Assembly (NCBI GenBank): GCA_022605955.1
Contig: JAKCOZ010000005.1
Span: forward strand, 2,569,501 to 2,633,500
DNA from: Rallus limicola
Lineage: Eukaryota; Chordata; Aves; Gruiformes; Rallidae
Reading direction: 5' to 3'
DNA: 64,000 bases
Made by a program: the position numbers and the translations under genes
Notes under the pieces: generated by a model
Seen by the model: only the letters and a program-made list of their open reading frames with translations
Told to the model about the DNA's origin: nothing
Databases searched by the model: none
Shown here: positions 24,613 through 36,397 of the stretch, one piece after another
Position numbering within the stretch: the first letter of the stretch is position 1
Layout of the letters: the number at the start of each line of letters is the position of its first letter

Positions 24613-26934
24613 GAAGGGCTGTTTTTCTGCCTGTCAAATGTCTGTGTAAAATTCCAAGTTTTCTTTTCAGTGGCTTATGATCTCCATCATGGATGTAACA
24701 TGAGTTTAGGTCAATGCAAATACCCATAATCATGTATTTGGTGTCCACAGGAAAAAAAAATAATTAAGCTGATGAAGGTCAGATATGATATCTTTGATTC
24801 TGGGAGCAGACATTTCTGAAGCTCTTGGCTACACTGCTGTTAGAACAACCCCAAAACTTCCATAGAAATACATGTACAAAGCAGGAAGAGGCAAAGGAAT
24901 GAAAAGACAAGGCTATAATAGGAGAGCTTTATTTAATGGCACTCAGTGAGAACTGAAGGGCCAGAATCACCAGTTGAAAGTGAAAAAGTGGACACAACAC
25001 TATATGTCACATACTACTGGTTACTTGGAAGATAAAGATTAAATAACATAATAAGCACAGGCATCTTGTTTAGATGTATACTCAAACATGAACTTAGAAA
25101 AACCTAAATTTTCCAGAAACTGTGCTTTCCACGATGTCATTATGGAATAAAATCAAGTAAAAATTTCCCATATAAAAAAAACAAAAACACAACAACCTAT
25201 AAAAAATAGGATGGCAGAGCATAATCTCTTAATTTTCTTTTTTCTATATGGTAGAGAATTCAGGGATGGGAAAAACAAACAACACTCTTCTCCAGGTTGC
25301 TTTTGTCCTTGAATCAATCCTTGTGCTCTCACATATATCTTCAAATTTACATTTCAGTTAATATAGTGAAAGTTGTGAGTCAGTTCCTCTGTAAGAACAA
25401 AACAAAAGAGCTACATTAGAAGAGCTTAGAGAGGGATCGCTAGCACTGTGTAAGAAGTCTGGAGTAACTAAGAATTAATAAAAGAATAATATACGAATAA
25501 TATTTGAAAATAATAAAAAATAATAAAAGAATAATATTTGGCAAAGTCTGCATATGGTGAAAGAAGCTAGTAAGGCTTTTTGACCAGACCTTTAGGTACT
25601 ACTCTATTTATCTCTGAGCAGAAGAAACAGGTAAAGTTTTTTATGAGACCTGTAAAGACTGTTCTGATGCAAGGTCACTCAAGACTTCTCTTGATTTCCA
25701 GCAACCGGGGAGTTTTATGAGGTGATCTGGCAAACTGCATCAAACAGCTGCTCAAGAGCAGTTTTTTGGCTCACGGCTCAACAAGCAAGGATGTGTACAA
25801 GAAGAAATAAACAAGTATTTTCACAAAGTCTCAAATCTTTGATTAGAGAAGCAAAAGCATACCTCTGCTTTAGAACTATAAAACTAGGTATAGCTATGAA
25901 AGAACTCTGAAAGAGAAGACTGGTATTGTGATGAAATCAGACCATCAACAAATCTCTCAAAGATCATCAACAAATGATCTTATTCAGTACGGAGAAAGTA
26001 CAAACTAGAACTGCATATATAGCGTTTCCAATGAACTGTAAATGAAAACAATCTGTAACATAAGGTACCATAAAAGGTGCGTTACGTGTTTTTTAAAATC
26101 CTAATTAGCTGAGTTTGCATGCATTTGTCCTTACTATATTTTACTCCATTTATAAAAATTCTCAAAATATAATAGGATCTGTACATAACACTTCCCTGAC
26201 TGACCTTTTTCCAATTCTTTCTACCTTTGGTTCTGTCAAAAATGTTAAGAGTTCTGTAATGCGTTACATAGCAATCCCTGCTGTAGAATGGAAGTGAATG
26301 TCTTTGAAATTAAATATTTTTAAAAGGAAAAACTGTAGTATATATTTTAAAAGAAATGTGTACCATGATCATGCTGGGGCTAATGTAATGATCTTGCTTG
26401 GGAAGGCCTCTATTTCAGCATGGGTACACTTGGAACTACATTGGAATTTCTGAGAAAATAGGTGACTTAAAAGTTAAAGGTGAGTGAGACAGTGTCCTAA
26501 ACATAAGAGGAGAGAAAAAGGCAAAAACAGCTGTCCTGAGTTTTCAGCATAAGAAGAATAAAATAAAGAAACAATTACTGAGAAGTATGTCAAGAAGCAA
26601 AACATAAAAATGGAGCATGCTTTGTGAATGTACATGTGAACACATGGAAAAAACACATGGAATATATACATTTTTTCCCTTTCTTCTCAAGTTACCAGTG
26701 TGACACAGAAGAGTAATGAAATGGCTGTAGAACAGCTGGGTAAATCCTTCATTCATACAGCCTGGAGCTGGAGCTCAGAACTGAAACATATTAAGCTGCA
26801 CTTTGAAAATCTGTTTCATAAATTGAGGCTATACTCCATCACTGCCATGAAAATATGCAATGTTTCCTCTGCTCCACTCGTGGTTTGTCTTTGCTTTGTT
26901 TCACCCACTCTATGTGCCAGCACAAGCCTGTTCC
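24613..26934. other. AT-rich non-coding sequence
   Basis: No gene recognised. Contains an AT-rich repetitive patch at 25471-25540. The plus-strand open frame that starts near 26.70 kb only acquires family similarity where it runs into the CR1 at 26.94 kb. Confidence 0.55.
25471..25540. repeat. (TAATAAAAGAATAATAT)n-like AT-rich repeat
   Basis: The 17-bp motif TAATAAAAGAATAATAT occurs twice, around 25477 and 25521, with shortened variants in between. Confidence 0.7.
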
Positions 26935-27193
26935 AGGCTGAGTACATGTCAATGGCTCAATGTCCAAATGGAGATCAGTAAAAATTGGTGTCCCTCAGGA
27001 GTCTGAGTAAGGACTGATACTGTTCAATAGCTTTACTAATGACACAGACAATGGGACTTAGTGTGTCTTCTGCAAGTGTGCAGATGACATGAATTTGAGT
27101 GGTGCCAAAGATATATTCAAGGGAAGAGAGTCCATCCACAGGATGTTAGCAGGCTAAGAAGGATGCCTGTGTAAACCTCATGAAGTTCAACAA
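26935..27193 (+). mobile_element. CR1 LINE internal fragment (RT palm), plus strand
   Basis: Matches the CR1 ORF2 segment that runs from GGCTCAATGTCC through a TGGTGTCCCTCAGG block (the GVPQGS motif region) to CCTCATGAAGTTCAACAA. The box C motif reads CADD (27077-27088), so both catalytic Asp codons survive while the preceding Phe is Cys. The fragment stops abruptly at 27193 with no CR1 3' end. The next CR1 sequence on the same strand begins at 28286. This may be the left part of one old element that was later interrupted; it is also heavily mutated. Confidence 0.82.
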
Positions 27194-28285
27194 CTAATTT
27201 TGAGGTCATAGAAAAACCTAGTGCAATAATAATTTAAATGATTTTTACTTGCACATCCTAATAAAAATATTGTTTCTAACCTCACATATTAAAAACACTG
27301 GAAAAGAGAACCCAGGTAAGGGAAAATAATACTGGGTTTATAACAGTGACATATTTCAAAGCCAATGAATGCAACATCAGACCAGACAGACTGAGCATCC
27401 CATGTACAAATACATGATTTGGTCTAGCCAAGTGATTTCTCCCAACTTTGGAGCTTCACCAGTTTTCAGGGAGAAAAGCAATCTTCCCCAAATGGCTCAG
27501 ATAGTGCCCAGAGACCAGTTCTCCTCCTTGCTGGTAACTGCCATTGAGATCAACCACCTGTCCAATGCAAGATTAACCAGACCTGCATTGGTCCTGGCAG
27601 AGGAAATTGCGACTCTCCTGTCACTGGAAGTTTCCCAGATATAAAGGTCTGTGCCAAGGTTCACTAGCCGTGTAGTCAGAGAATTCTCTGATGTCTAACC
27701 AGACTCAAGTTTGCATCTTCTGTCTATCAGAAATATGGATGCTTCTCTTCTGCTTTACAACAGCTTTTGACATGTCTGAAGCTTGGGGTTTCTTTGTAAT
27801 TGTGCAGTTGATCACTCCTGCCTAAGAACAAGTCTTGCTCTTGTCCTTACTCAACTACATCCCAGGTTTTTCTGGCCATTTTCCAGACTACTTTTGGTAG
27901 ATATGAGTGGGCCAAAAATTCAGCCCTTAAGAACAACCCCACCTGGCAAGAGTCGGTTTAGCTCACAGCAAAGAGCAGTGAGGTAGCAGGAACAGGACAC
28001 GATTGTTGTGTGCTAGGGACACGAGGCAGCAAACAACAGGACCTCTGCTCAGCCAGTGTTCATGAGGAATCTCTACAGTTCTCTTCACAAAATTGGGTAC
28101 GAGGAATATTTCTGCAGTGTGTAGCAATTTTAAGACTTTGAGCTCAGCTCAGCTAGAGAAAACTTACAGGCTGAAAATCACTATAGATCTGATGAAGTCG
28201 GGACTGAGAGTGTAACTCTCAATGGCTATGTATTTTGGTCTGAATTCACAGTAGCGTTACAGGTAAAAATACATTTTAAACTTCA
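27194..28285. other. Unexplained block between CR1 pieces
   Basis: About 1.1 kb separates two plus-strand CR1 segments. Its right half (about 27.36-28.08 kb) is less AT-rich than the surroundings and contains open frames of 91 and 67 codons, neither with a motif I recognise. It could be an unrecognised retroelement or LTR inserted into the CR1, or older host sequence between two independent CR1 copies. No terminal repeats were identified. Confidence 0.4.
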
Positions 28286-28828
28286 GTGGTACAGTTGATA
28301 TGCCTGAGGGATGGGATACAATTCAGAGGGACCTGGACAAACTCAAGAAGTGGGCCCAGGTGAACATTGTGAAGTTCAACAAGGCCATGTGCAACGTCCT
28401 GCATCTGGCTCAGGGCAGCCCCTGATAGGCTGGAAGATTAAGCAATTCAGAGCAGCTCTGAGGACAAGGACTTGAGGGTACTTGTGGAGGAAAAAACAGA
28501 CACTGACCCGTAATGTGCATTCACAGCCCAAAAAGCCAGCCATATCCTGGGCTGCATCAAAAGAAGTGTGGCCAGCAGGATGAAGGAGCTGATTCTCCTC
28601 TTCTACTCTCCTCTGGTGAGACCCTACCTGGAGTACTGCATCCAACTCTGGAGTCCTGAGCACAGGAAAGACATGAACCTGTTGGAGCAGGTCCAGAGGA
28701 GAACCACAAAAGTGATCAGGGGGCTGGAGCATCAATGAGGACAGGCTGAGAGAGTTGGGGTTGTTTGGCCCGGAAAAGAGAAGACTGCAGGGAAACCTTA
28801 TAATGTTGTTCCAGTACGAACCCTAATG
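28286..28828 (+). mobile_element. CR1 LINE fragment sharing a near-identical block with 43661-44174, plus strand
   Basis: Covers the late part of CR1 ORF2 and following sequence, from GGTTGATATGCC-type sequence through GGCTGCATCAAAAGAAG and CTACCTGGAGTACTGCATCC to TTCCAGTA at about 28816. Aligned by eye with 43661-44174, it has about a dozen substitutions and a single 1-bp gap over about 515 bp, and the two diverge abruptly after 28801. This segment ends without the CR1 3' end, and a second CR1 segment restarts at 28829 from an earlier point in the element. That is not the product of one simple CR1 insertion. Confidence 0.88.
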
Positions 28829-29183
28829 TTGGAGTTATAGAGCCTGGAAAAGACTGGGGAAAGACCTTATAACATCCTTCCAGTACCTAATGGGGGCCTA
28901 CAGGCAATACAGGGAAGGACTGTTATCATGTAATCTAGTTATAGGATGAGCTGGTTTTGAAGCTAAAGAAAGCAGATTGAAACTAAATATAAGAAATAAG
29001 GATGATGAGACACTGCAACAGGGTGCTCAGAAAAGTTGTGGATGCCACATGCCTGGAAGTCTTTAAGCTCAGATTGGATGAGGCTTTGAGCAACCCAGTG
29101 TAGTAAAAGATGTCCACGCCCTTGGCAAGAAGGTTATACTAGATGATCTTTCAGGTCCCTTCCAACCCAAACCATTCTATGAC
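28829..29183 (+). mobile_element. CR1 LINE 3' segment, plus strand, older
   Basis: Begins with TTGGAGTTATAGAGCCTGG, homologous to TTGGGGTTGTTTGGCCCGG at 28756, so about 60 bp of the element is present twice in tandem. It continues through CTTCCAGTACCTAATGGGG and GCAACAGGGTGCTCAG to the CR1 3' end GGTCCCTTCCAACCCAAACC and ATTCTATGAC. Many differences from the remembered consensus suggest an old copy. Confidence 0.88.
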
Positions 29184-32100
29184 TAGGAAAGTCATTCAGC
29201 CAAAAAGGATAATTTTAAATTGGTTCAGTTTCATTGTATAGCTTATCCTAGGGGTCACAGAAAAAGGCTATGGTAACATAAAGGAGAAGCTAACATGAGG
29301 GTGGGATCAATGGATGTGGAATGTGATAACACTTCCTTTGGCAGCACTGCCACTAATGTTGACTGAAAATTCTCATCAAATAGCGACTTGAAAAACTAAA
29401 ACTATTTCCTGGCAATCAATCAAATATCTAAACTCAGCTTTTTATTGTATAGAGTAACTGAAGAACTTTAGTGGTTCACAGATACCCGAACTCTTTGGTC
29501 TTTCAGTATAAAGCTTTCAAAGACTTGTGTAGTGGCACATAATCATGTCAAGTTACAAATGGAAAGAGTAAATTGCAGCTTAGAATCTATCAGGAACAAT
29601 CTTGGACCCATGAAACCATCCTATAAGTATTCTGTCTAGTATCAGAAGAGTAGAATTAATACAAATAATATAGGGATTTATATGTTTTCTTTTATAAAGC
29701 AAAAGAGAAAGAGAACATGGAAGGTAAGAATAGTTAAAAAAAGAGGATGTTTTTAGTAGGAAGTTTTGTAGGAAATACGGCTTTTATTACTTAATCTCTA
29801 AATTTGATATTCTTTCCTGTGTTAAAATCATGGGTATAGATATGTATACTATTATTAATAATATCTTACATGCCTAAATCACCTACTAATTCAGAGCATG
29901 ACACTGGTCTTTAGAAGATGATTAGAATGTTGCCACTAACTTCTATGAGAGCAGCTGCAGAACATGGGTGTGATTTTTTTATTTACAGTGCAATTCTAAT
30001 GTTAAAACCATTAGTAAACAGTAAATTAATAATATAATTTAAATAGATGATAGGTTTTTCCATCGGAATTCCAGAACAACTTCATCTCCAAAAGAAAAAT
30101 TTCATAAATTCTCAGTGATTTTACAGAGGGCAGAAATCTTTTCTATTACAATCTCATATCCTTTGTCTGCCCATTCAGGAAGTGTACTCAATCTTCTGAA
30201 ACATATGTTTAAGCAAATGTATTTTTCTTGAAAGATCTCCCATGCCATGATAGGAATTACACGAAATTCCTCTTGGTGGTGATCACAAGCCACATACTGG
30301 CCTTGGTTAGACCATGGAACCCACAGATTTTAAAAGATTTTAGGACAAAATAAATGAAGATGGCAAAGGCCTACATAAAAGTAATATTTTTTTCTCATCC
30401 AAGGGAAAAAAAAGAGTATGATCATTGTTGGCCTTCAGGGCCCAGTCATTCCTCACATTGTCGTCACAGACAATTTTGTCTTCTAGAGAAGTTGCTGAAG
30501 AAATACCTGTCCTATTTAGGCACTGAGTTAAATAACACAATTTTGCATGCCAAATGAAAAAAGTACCCAGAAACTTCTAAATTAAATAGAAATGGAATTA
30601 AGCTATAGTAAAAGCACCACTTGGTACACAGACTAATTCTAATGTATTGTGTGTGCATTCACAAAACTGTGAACTTAATTAGCAATTCAGACCTTAGGGA
30701 TCAGTCGCTTTAAATGAAAAAAAAAACCCAAAGAATCTGAAATACTTCTGTTAAATTCTGTAATAAAAGAATGCACCAAAACAAAACAATAGTACATACA
30801 AAGAGCACAAAAAAGGTTAATTTTGTATCATCATACAGTATATAAATAGGTGTGTAGTTTTCTGAGGTCTATTAGAACATTCTAATACTCAATCCTAGAC
30901 ATTCCATTTGTGGGAAAGGGGTAATATTGCTACAACTATTTCTCACTCCGTTTCAGTACTTCATAACTTTGTAATATTGTAGTGCTTCATCCCAGTGCCT
31001 GAAATTAAATACATGCATTATTTTTAAAAAAAAAGTGCTACAATTACATCATGGACAATTACAGTGAATGCTACTTAGAAACCACAACCACAGATTCAGT
31101 ATTTCATCTTGCAGACTTTAAATTACATTTTTCATGTCTGATTAACAAGAAACATTTCAGAATTGATGCACAGTATACCTACCTTTTTTTTTTTCCCCCT
31201 CAAATACAACAGAGGGTCAGGTACAGGCAGCTCTAACATACAGCAAGAGCATATGAATAACCAGATAACTCAGGCAGTATGAAGAGCAATTCTCCACCCT
31301 TTCATCCCTGTAGACAGTATTTGTCCCTTTGATCCCTGAGCAGATCAAACAAAATCCACTAACCAATTATTTCTTTTTTTGTCTTTTGGATGCTGCCACA
31401 GGCCTTCAAATACTGATGGCTAAGTACTTCAGGAATATTTTATTTGTTTACTTTTAGAAAACAAATGTTTACCATAAAGAAATATTTTTTCCATCTTCTT
31501 ATTTCCCCCACCACTTAAAACTATAACTGAAAACATTCTTTTTAAGATAGTTATGAAAGCTTTTTAGTATTAATTATTTGGAATATAATTTTTGGAAATA
31601 TACTGAACACTTAACTTGTAAGAATTGTAAAGTGGATTTCTCACACTAGCCTTTTTCAAATTTGTTGAACTTTAGACATGATGGCATCTTCACCCTCACT
31701 AGCAAAACATTAGAGGATTAGGCTTGAGTGGACTATCCTGGGGGGTGGCAGAGGAGATACCTCTGTAACATACAGATTTAGTAAGATAATACTTGACTGA
31801 TAATAAAAATCAGTGGTTTCAGCTGTGACATGGAAAGACTTTGCAGGACTGGCTACTTCTGTGGTCAATCCGTTACAAGGCTACCACTTACATTCCTGCA
31901 TATGCTATGTACTCATCTTGGTGTATTAGCCCTCTTCAGAAGATAACACTGTAGTACAACTCCTCAGCCTGATTTAAACCACTTCACTCAAATTTAACTG
32001 TGTCTAATGCAATTCTTACTTATGCACATTTTTTTGTTCATGTAGGGTTTTGTTCGTGCTGCAGCTATATCCACAAAGGTTCATCTTAAATCAGAAAATA

Positions 32101-35100
32101 CTGACCCAAAGGTTCAGTCCTGATGAGCATCATATGATGTTTAGTACCATCAATGCATCACTAGCATGCTTACAAGCTTTATTAGTAATTAAAAATGATA
32201 AACACTTAAAACTTGATGTATCAGCCAGTTTTGCTCTGTTGGGAGTTTGTGAGAATACAGACATAATTTATTTAGACTTTAAGTAGCAGAGATCAGAAAG
32301 AAAGAAGGCAACTAGATTAAGAAGGAAGAACAGCAAAGTTATTGCCATGTACTCTTCAAAATGAGAAAAGATATACATTAAGAATGGGAAAAAAAGTCTG
32401 GGCAAAGGAAGGAACACCAAAGTGAAAATGCAGTAGTGGGCTTTGGATGATAATAAACTGATAGCAAAAGAAGTTACTTACCAAGTGAATGACAAGAGAA
32501 GTTTGGAAGCTGATGTAGGTGTGTGTTACGGAAACACCAATTAAAGGAAAAAGAAAAATTAAATATACCACAAATTGAATACAGCAGAACTAACTTCTGA
32601 GGAGAATTATTTCAAAATAGTGGAAGGAGAAAGGAGATGGTATGCATTGCAAAACCAAGATAATAAATAGTAGAAACACTCTATTTGTAACACAAATACA
32701 TTTATCCCACAAGAATGGTATACCTTAATAGATCTTTGGGAAATTTTCATTAGTCTTCCAATTTCTAGAATTGGTTAAAACACTGTCAGAGTATAAGGTG
32801 AGTAGATTATTCAGCAAGTGAAGTTTACTCTAAAAATCCTTCTGTCCCTATCTCAGTTATTTCCCACAGACATCTTTCTTAAAATTATGCACAGATGCAT
32901 ATGATGCAAGAGAATTAAAAAAATATTAAAAAATATTAATTGTAAATAGGGTAACTCTAAACTTTTCAAAGCAATAACAGCACAGAAGATAGTCTACAGG
33001 TATTATTACTTAGCTCTTAGATTTTGGAATTATCAAATGAAGAATGGAAATTAAGCACTAGGATAGAATTTATCAAACTGCAGGTTATTTAGTTCTAATC
33101 ACCTTGTCAATGGAGGGCTAAGTTCAAAGCTAAATTAGGACTTATCCATTCAACTTTTTAAAATCTTCAAGGATACAGAATCCAAACCATCTCTGCTGTC
33201 ACTGTCAAATAAACATATGAGTATATATACCTTCTATAACCACTTTTAATATTTTTATGTCTAAAGTTATTTGTTTTGATAAAAGCACTGTCACTGGCTT
33301 TTTTCCTAAATGAACATTTGAATTTTATGTATTAAAAGTCTGAATGTTGATAAACCTTGCCTTGTTGTCAGTCTCTCTTCAGATTCTGATTTGGTACTTT
33401 TGTCACACTCTCTCAAACACTTTGATAGTATTTTGGGAAAAAATGACAGTGACACATGTTGAAGTTCCAGGAGTGTTGTGATCTGAACAGTATCACCTGA
33501 GACTAGAAATGTGCATGTGTCTTTAACAAATATAAAAAAAGATGACTGACTTGAACACCATCAAATATGTAATAATGTTCCATGTAATATCATGAAAAAG
33601 TAATATCATGAGCTGGAGTGCTTATCCCATCATCAGGAAAAGCCAAGGAAATTTAATTTCTGCACTGTGCTTACTGGTTTGTGATCCAGAAAATAATTGA
33701 TTAAAATACTTAAAGGTAGTCACAGCTCCATGAGAATAAGGTGGCACCTAGAAGATACTTATGGGAAATTGAGAGGTGAGATTGATGGTGTCTTTCCCAA
33801 TGAGGAAGAAAGAATTGATAAAATCAGAGTTATATCACAGGGAGATTAAAGGAATTTAAGATTTTAAGAAAACTCAAACTGACATGCTACATTCCATGGC
33901 ACTATGCTAAATCTTTATAACTTTGAATAAATAGAGAGGCAGCAAAATAGGTCATGAACATAGTGTCTATTTGGCTAGTGTAAAAATTAATGGCATTAGA
34001 AAAAAGCTCCAAAAGTTCATCAAAAGTCCTTTGATGAAGATTTACTAGGTCTATTTGGATCAGCACCTTCCAGGTTACAAGATCTGTAGATAAATTTGGA
34101 TTAAGCTATCCAATATGTCTGCAGGCTCCAGTAGACACCACTCTAATAAAGATTTTTGCTTAAAACACATTTTGATATCATGGTGTCATCACACAACTCC
34201 CAGAGCCAGAAACCATTTTGATATATCTATATTCTGTGCAGGTGTTGGTTAATTACTTAGAGTCAAAGCTGAGAGAAAGGTAAACTAGTTTGGGTGAAGG
34301 GAAAAGTAAATTTCTTGATGGAACATGGGAAAGAAGGCATACTTTTTGTAGAAAAGGCAGAAAGTGATTTTCAATGGCAAGAAAAAAAAACACTCTCTAA
34401 ATTTTCTGCACATCTCATCTATTAGTATTTGTCCATTAAACTGGAGCATATCTATTGAGTACTTTACATTTTCAAGACTCAATCTGTGATCTAAAATAAA
34501 ATCGAGAGTATGAATTTAGAATAAAAGAGACTCTAGTGGAATATTTGGGTGATAATTGGCTCTTATTTTATTATTTGATCATACGTCCATCTTTGTTTTC
34601 TAGTTTCAGCTATGCTCTCTAGGAACAAGAAGCACCTTTAGCTGTATTTTTGTAGCAGGATTTTGTCTCCAAACATATTTGAAACTACTGCATAGGCTCA
34701 AAATTGCTACTCCTCTGTCTGAACCAAAAGCAATTGCTGCTGTAAATATATGTGATAATTATGAGAGCTCTTGGTTAATAGATCTCTCTTTAATAAACAC
34801 TTCTGATAAAATAATTCCATCATATCAACTACTTTAATGATTAATAAACATCACTATGCTTGAAAGCTTTTGCTGTTTTCCACATCATTTATATATATTT
34901 TCAATCACATTCTATGAATTAGAGAAAAGTACATCTTTTTTCTTCTTCCTTTGCTTTTCTCCTGCAGTTATTTAGAAGTCCAGTTCATATATTGTGTCCT
35001 ACTTTGATAAGAAAGAAATACTATTGATATTTTTTATTTCAGTTTGATAAAAAGCATGTTTGTTTTCGTTCATAGATTTAAAGCCCCAAAATGGACCAGT

Positions 35101-36159
35101 ACCGTAAATAAAACATGCAATCTCATTTTAAAAATTTATTACAAGGAATTTTGTTTATGATTTCATGTTCTCCAGTAATAATTAATTGGAGGTCTTCACT
35201 GGTCCCAACAGACTAACTATCATTCAAAATGCACTAAAGGATGATCAACACACAGCAGCACATCTTCAGCAGTAAAAGAACCATATGTATTTTTGCTACT
35301 AGTTTAACATAAATTTAAAACCAAGTAATTTAACAGTGTGTGTATTTTGCAAACACTGCCAAGAAAATAGCTAATTTACCAGTTTTATAAGAGTTTGAAG
35401 TTTATGTACTTGTTTCAGTCATTACTAAATACTTGAATAATACTTCGCATTTTCAAAGTGACGTCCATTGGAAACCTTGCAAAAGCGCTTTAAAACTTTT
35501 AATTCATTAATTAACAGTAATTATATTCAAGCACATATTAAAAATTATTCCCTTTGTTATTCTGTGTGATTTTGATAATATTTCAAGCAACAATGCAAGC
35601 AAAACTAGAACACAGCAATTTTACCTCCGTTGTACAAAGGAGACATTTAATCAAAAAATAAAAGGACACCATATATTTTCATCCCATACATGAAATCCCC
35701 AAATCTTGGGGCAAGGATGCACTTGGTAGCACATGTTAACCAATAATAAATTGGTTCTCTACAGCAGGGAGACTGTACTACCCTTTCTTACAGCAGGGAC
35801 ATTCTTGTATGAAGAAGATTATGTAAATTAGGGAAGATAGAAAATATAATACACACTGAGGACTATTCTGTACTCACAAATCCGCCCTCTTCCCCTCTTC
35901 TCTTTCATTTTCTTTTTCAATTTTCCCTCATTTGACTACTTATGTTGAAATGAATTAACCACTCACAGAATGCCTGGTGAACATGTACCACTGAGGATAT
36001 TTTGGAAAGATGAAATGCTGAGTATTATTCTCTATTCTTCGCTGATAAAGCTGAACTCATATTACCATGGACTGGTACCTTTAACAAAATAAAATAAACC
36101 AAAACTCCTCCTAATCACTATCTTCACTAATTTCACAGATGTTCATTTTAACTGGAGAA
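29184..36159. other. Long AT-rich stretch with no recognised repeat or gene
   Basis: About 7 kb with no CR1, LTR or gene recognised. Open frames are all under 80 codons and unconvincing. Low-complexity T runs occur near 31.18 kb. With the next block it forms the most repeat-poor part of the window. Confidence 0.5.
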
Positions 36160-36320
36160 TCAGAAAACAGCTGAGGTTGGAACTTCTGTATCATGCTGCT
36201 CAGAGCAGAGTCTACTATAGCAAGGCCATGTCCAATCAGGTTTCAAAAACCTTGAAGGACAGAGACTATGTTTTTGGGCAACCTGGCCAAGTGTTTGATC
36301 ATGTTCACAGTTGAAAAAAA
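36160..36320 (-). mobile_element. CR1 LINE relic, minus strand, highly decayed
   Basis: The order of landmarks matches a reversed CR1 3' region: AGCTGAGGTTGGAA, then GCTGCTCAGAGCAG, then GGCCATGTCCAATCAGGTTT, then CTTGAAGGACAGAGAC, then GGGCAACCTGGCCAAGTG. The terminal octamer repeats are not visible. About 160 bp, heavily mutated. Confidence 0.75.
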
Positions 36321-36397
36321 CCAACCAATCAACCAACAAACACCACCCCCACCTCCACCGCCCCAATGAACGAACAAAATAATAATAATTAAAAAAG
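36321..36397. repeat. CAAC/CCACC-type low-complexity tract
   Basis: Degenerate CCAACCAATCAACCAACAAA and CACCACCCCCACCTCCACC runs, then AATAATAATAATT, lie immediately beyond the truncated edge of the CR1 relic. Confidence 0.7.

Noticed and set aside
28376..28735. 119-codon minus-strand frame
   Set aside because: It is the antisense of CR1 ORF2 in the element at 28286-28828, a known kind of shadow frame.
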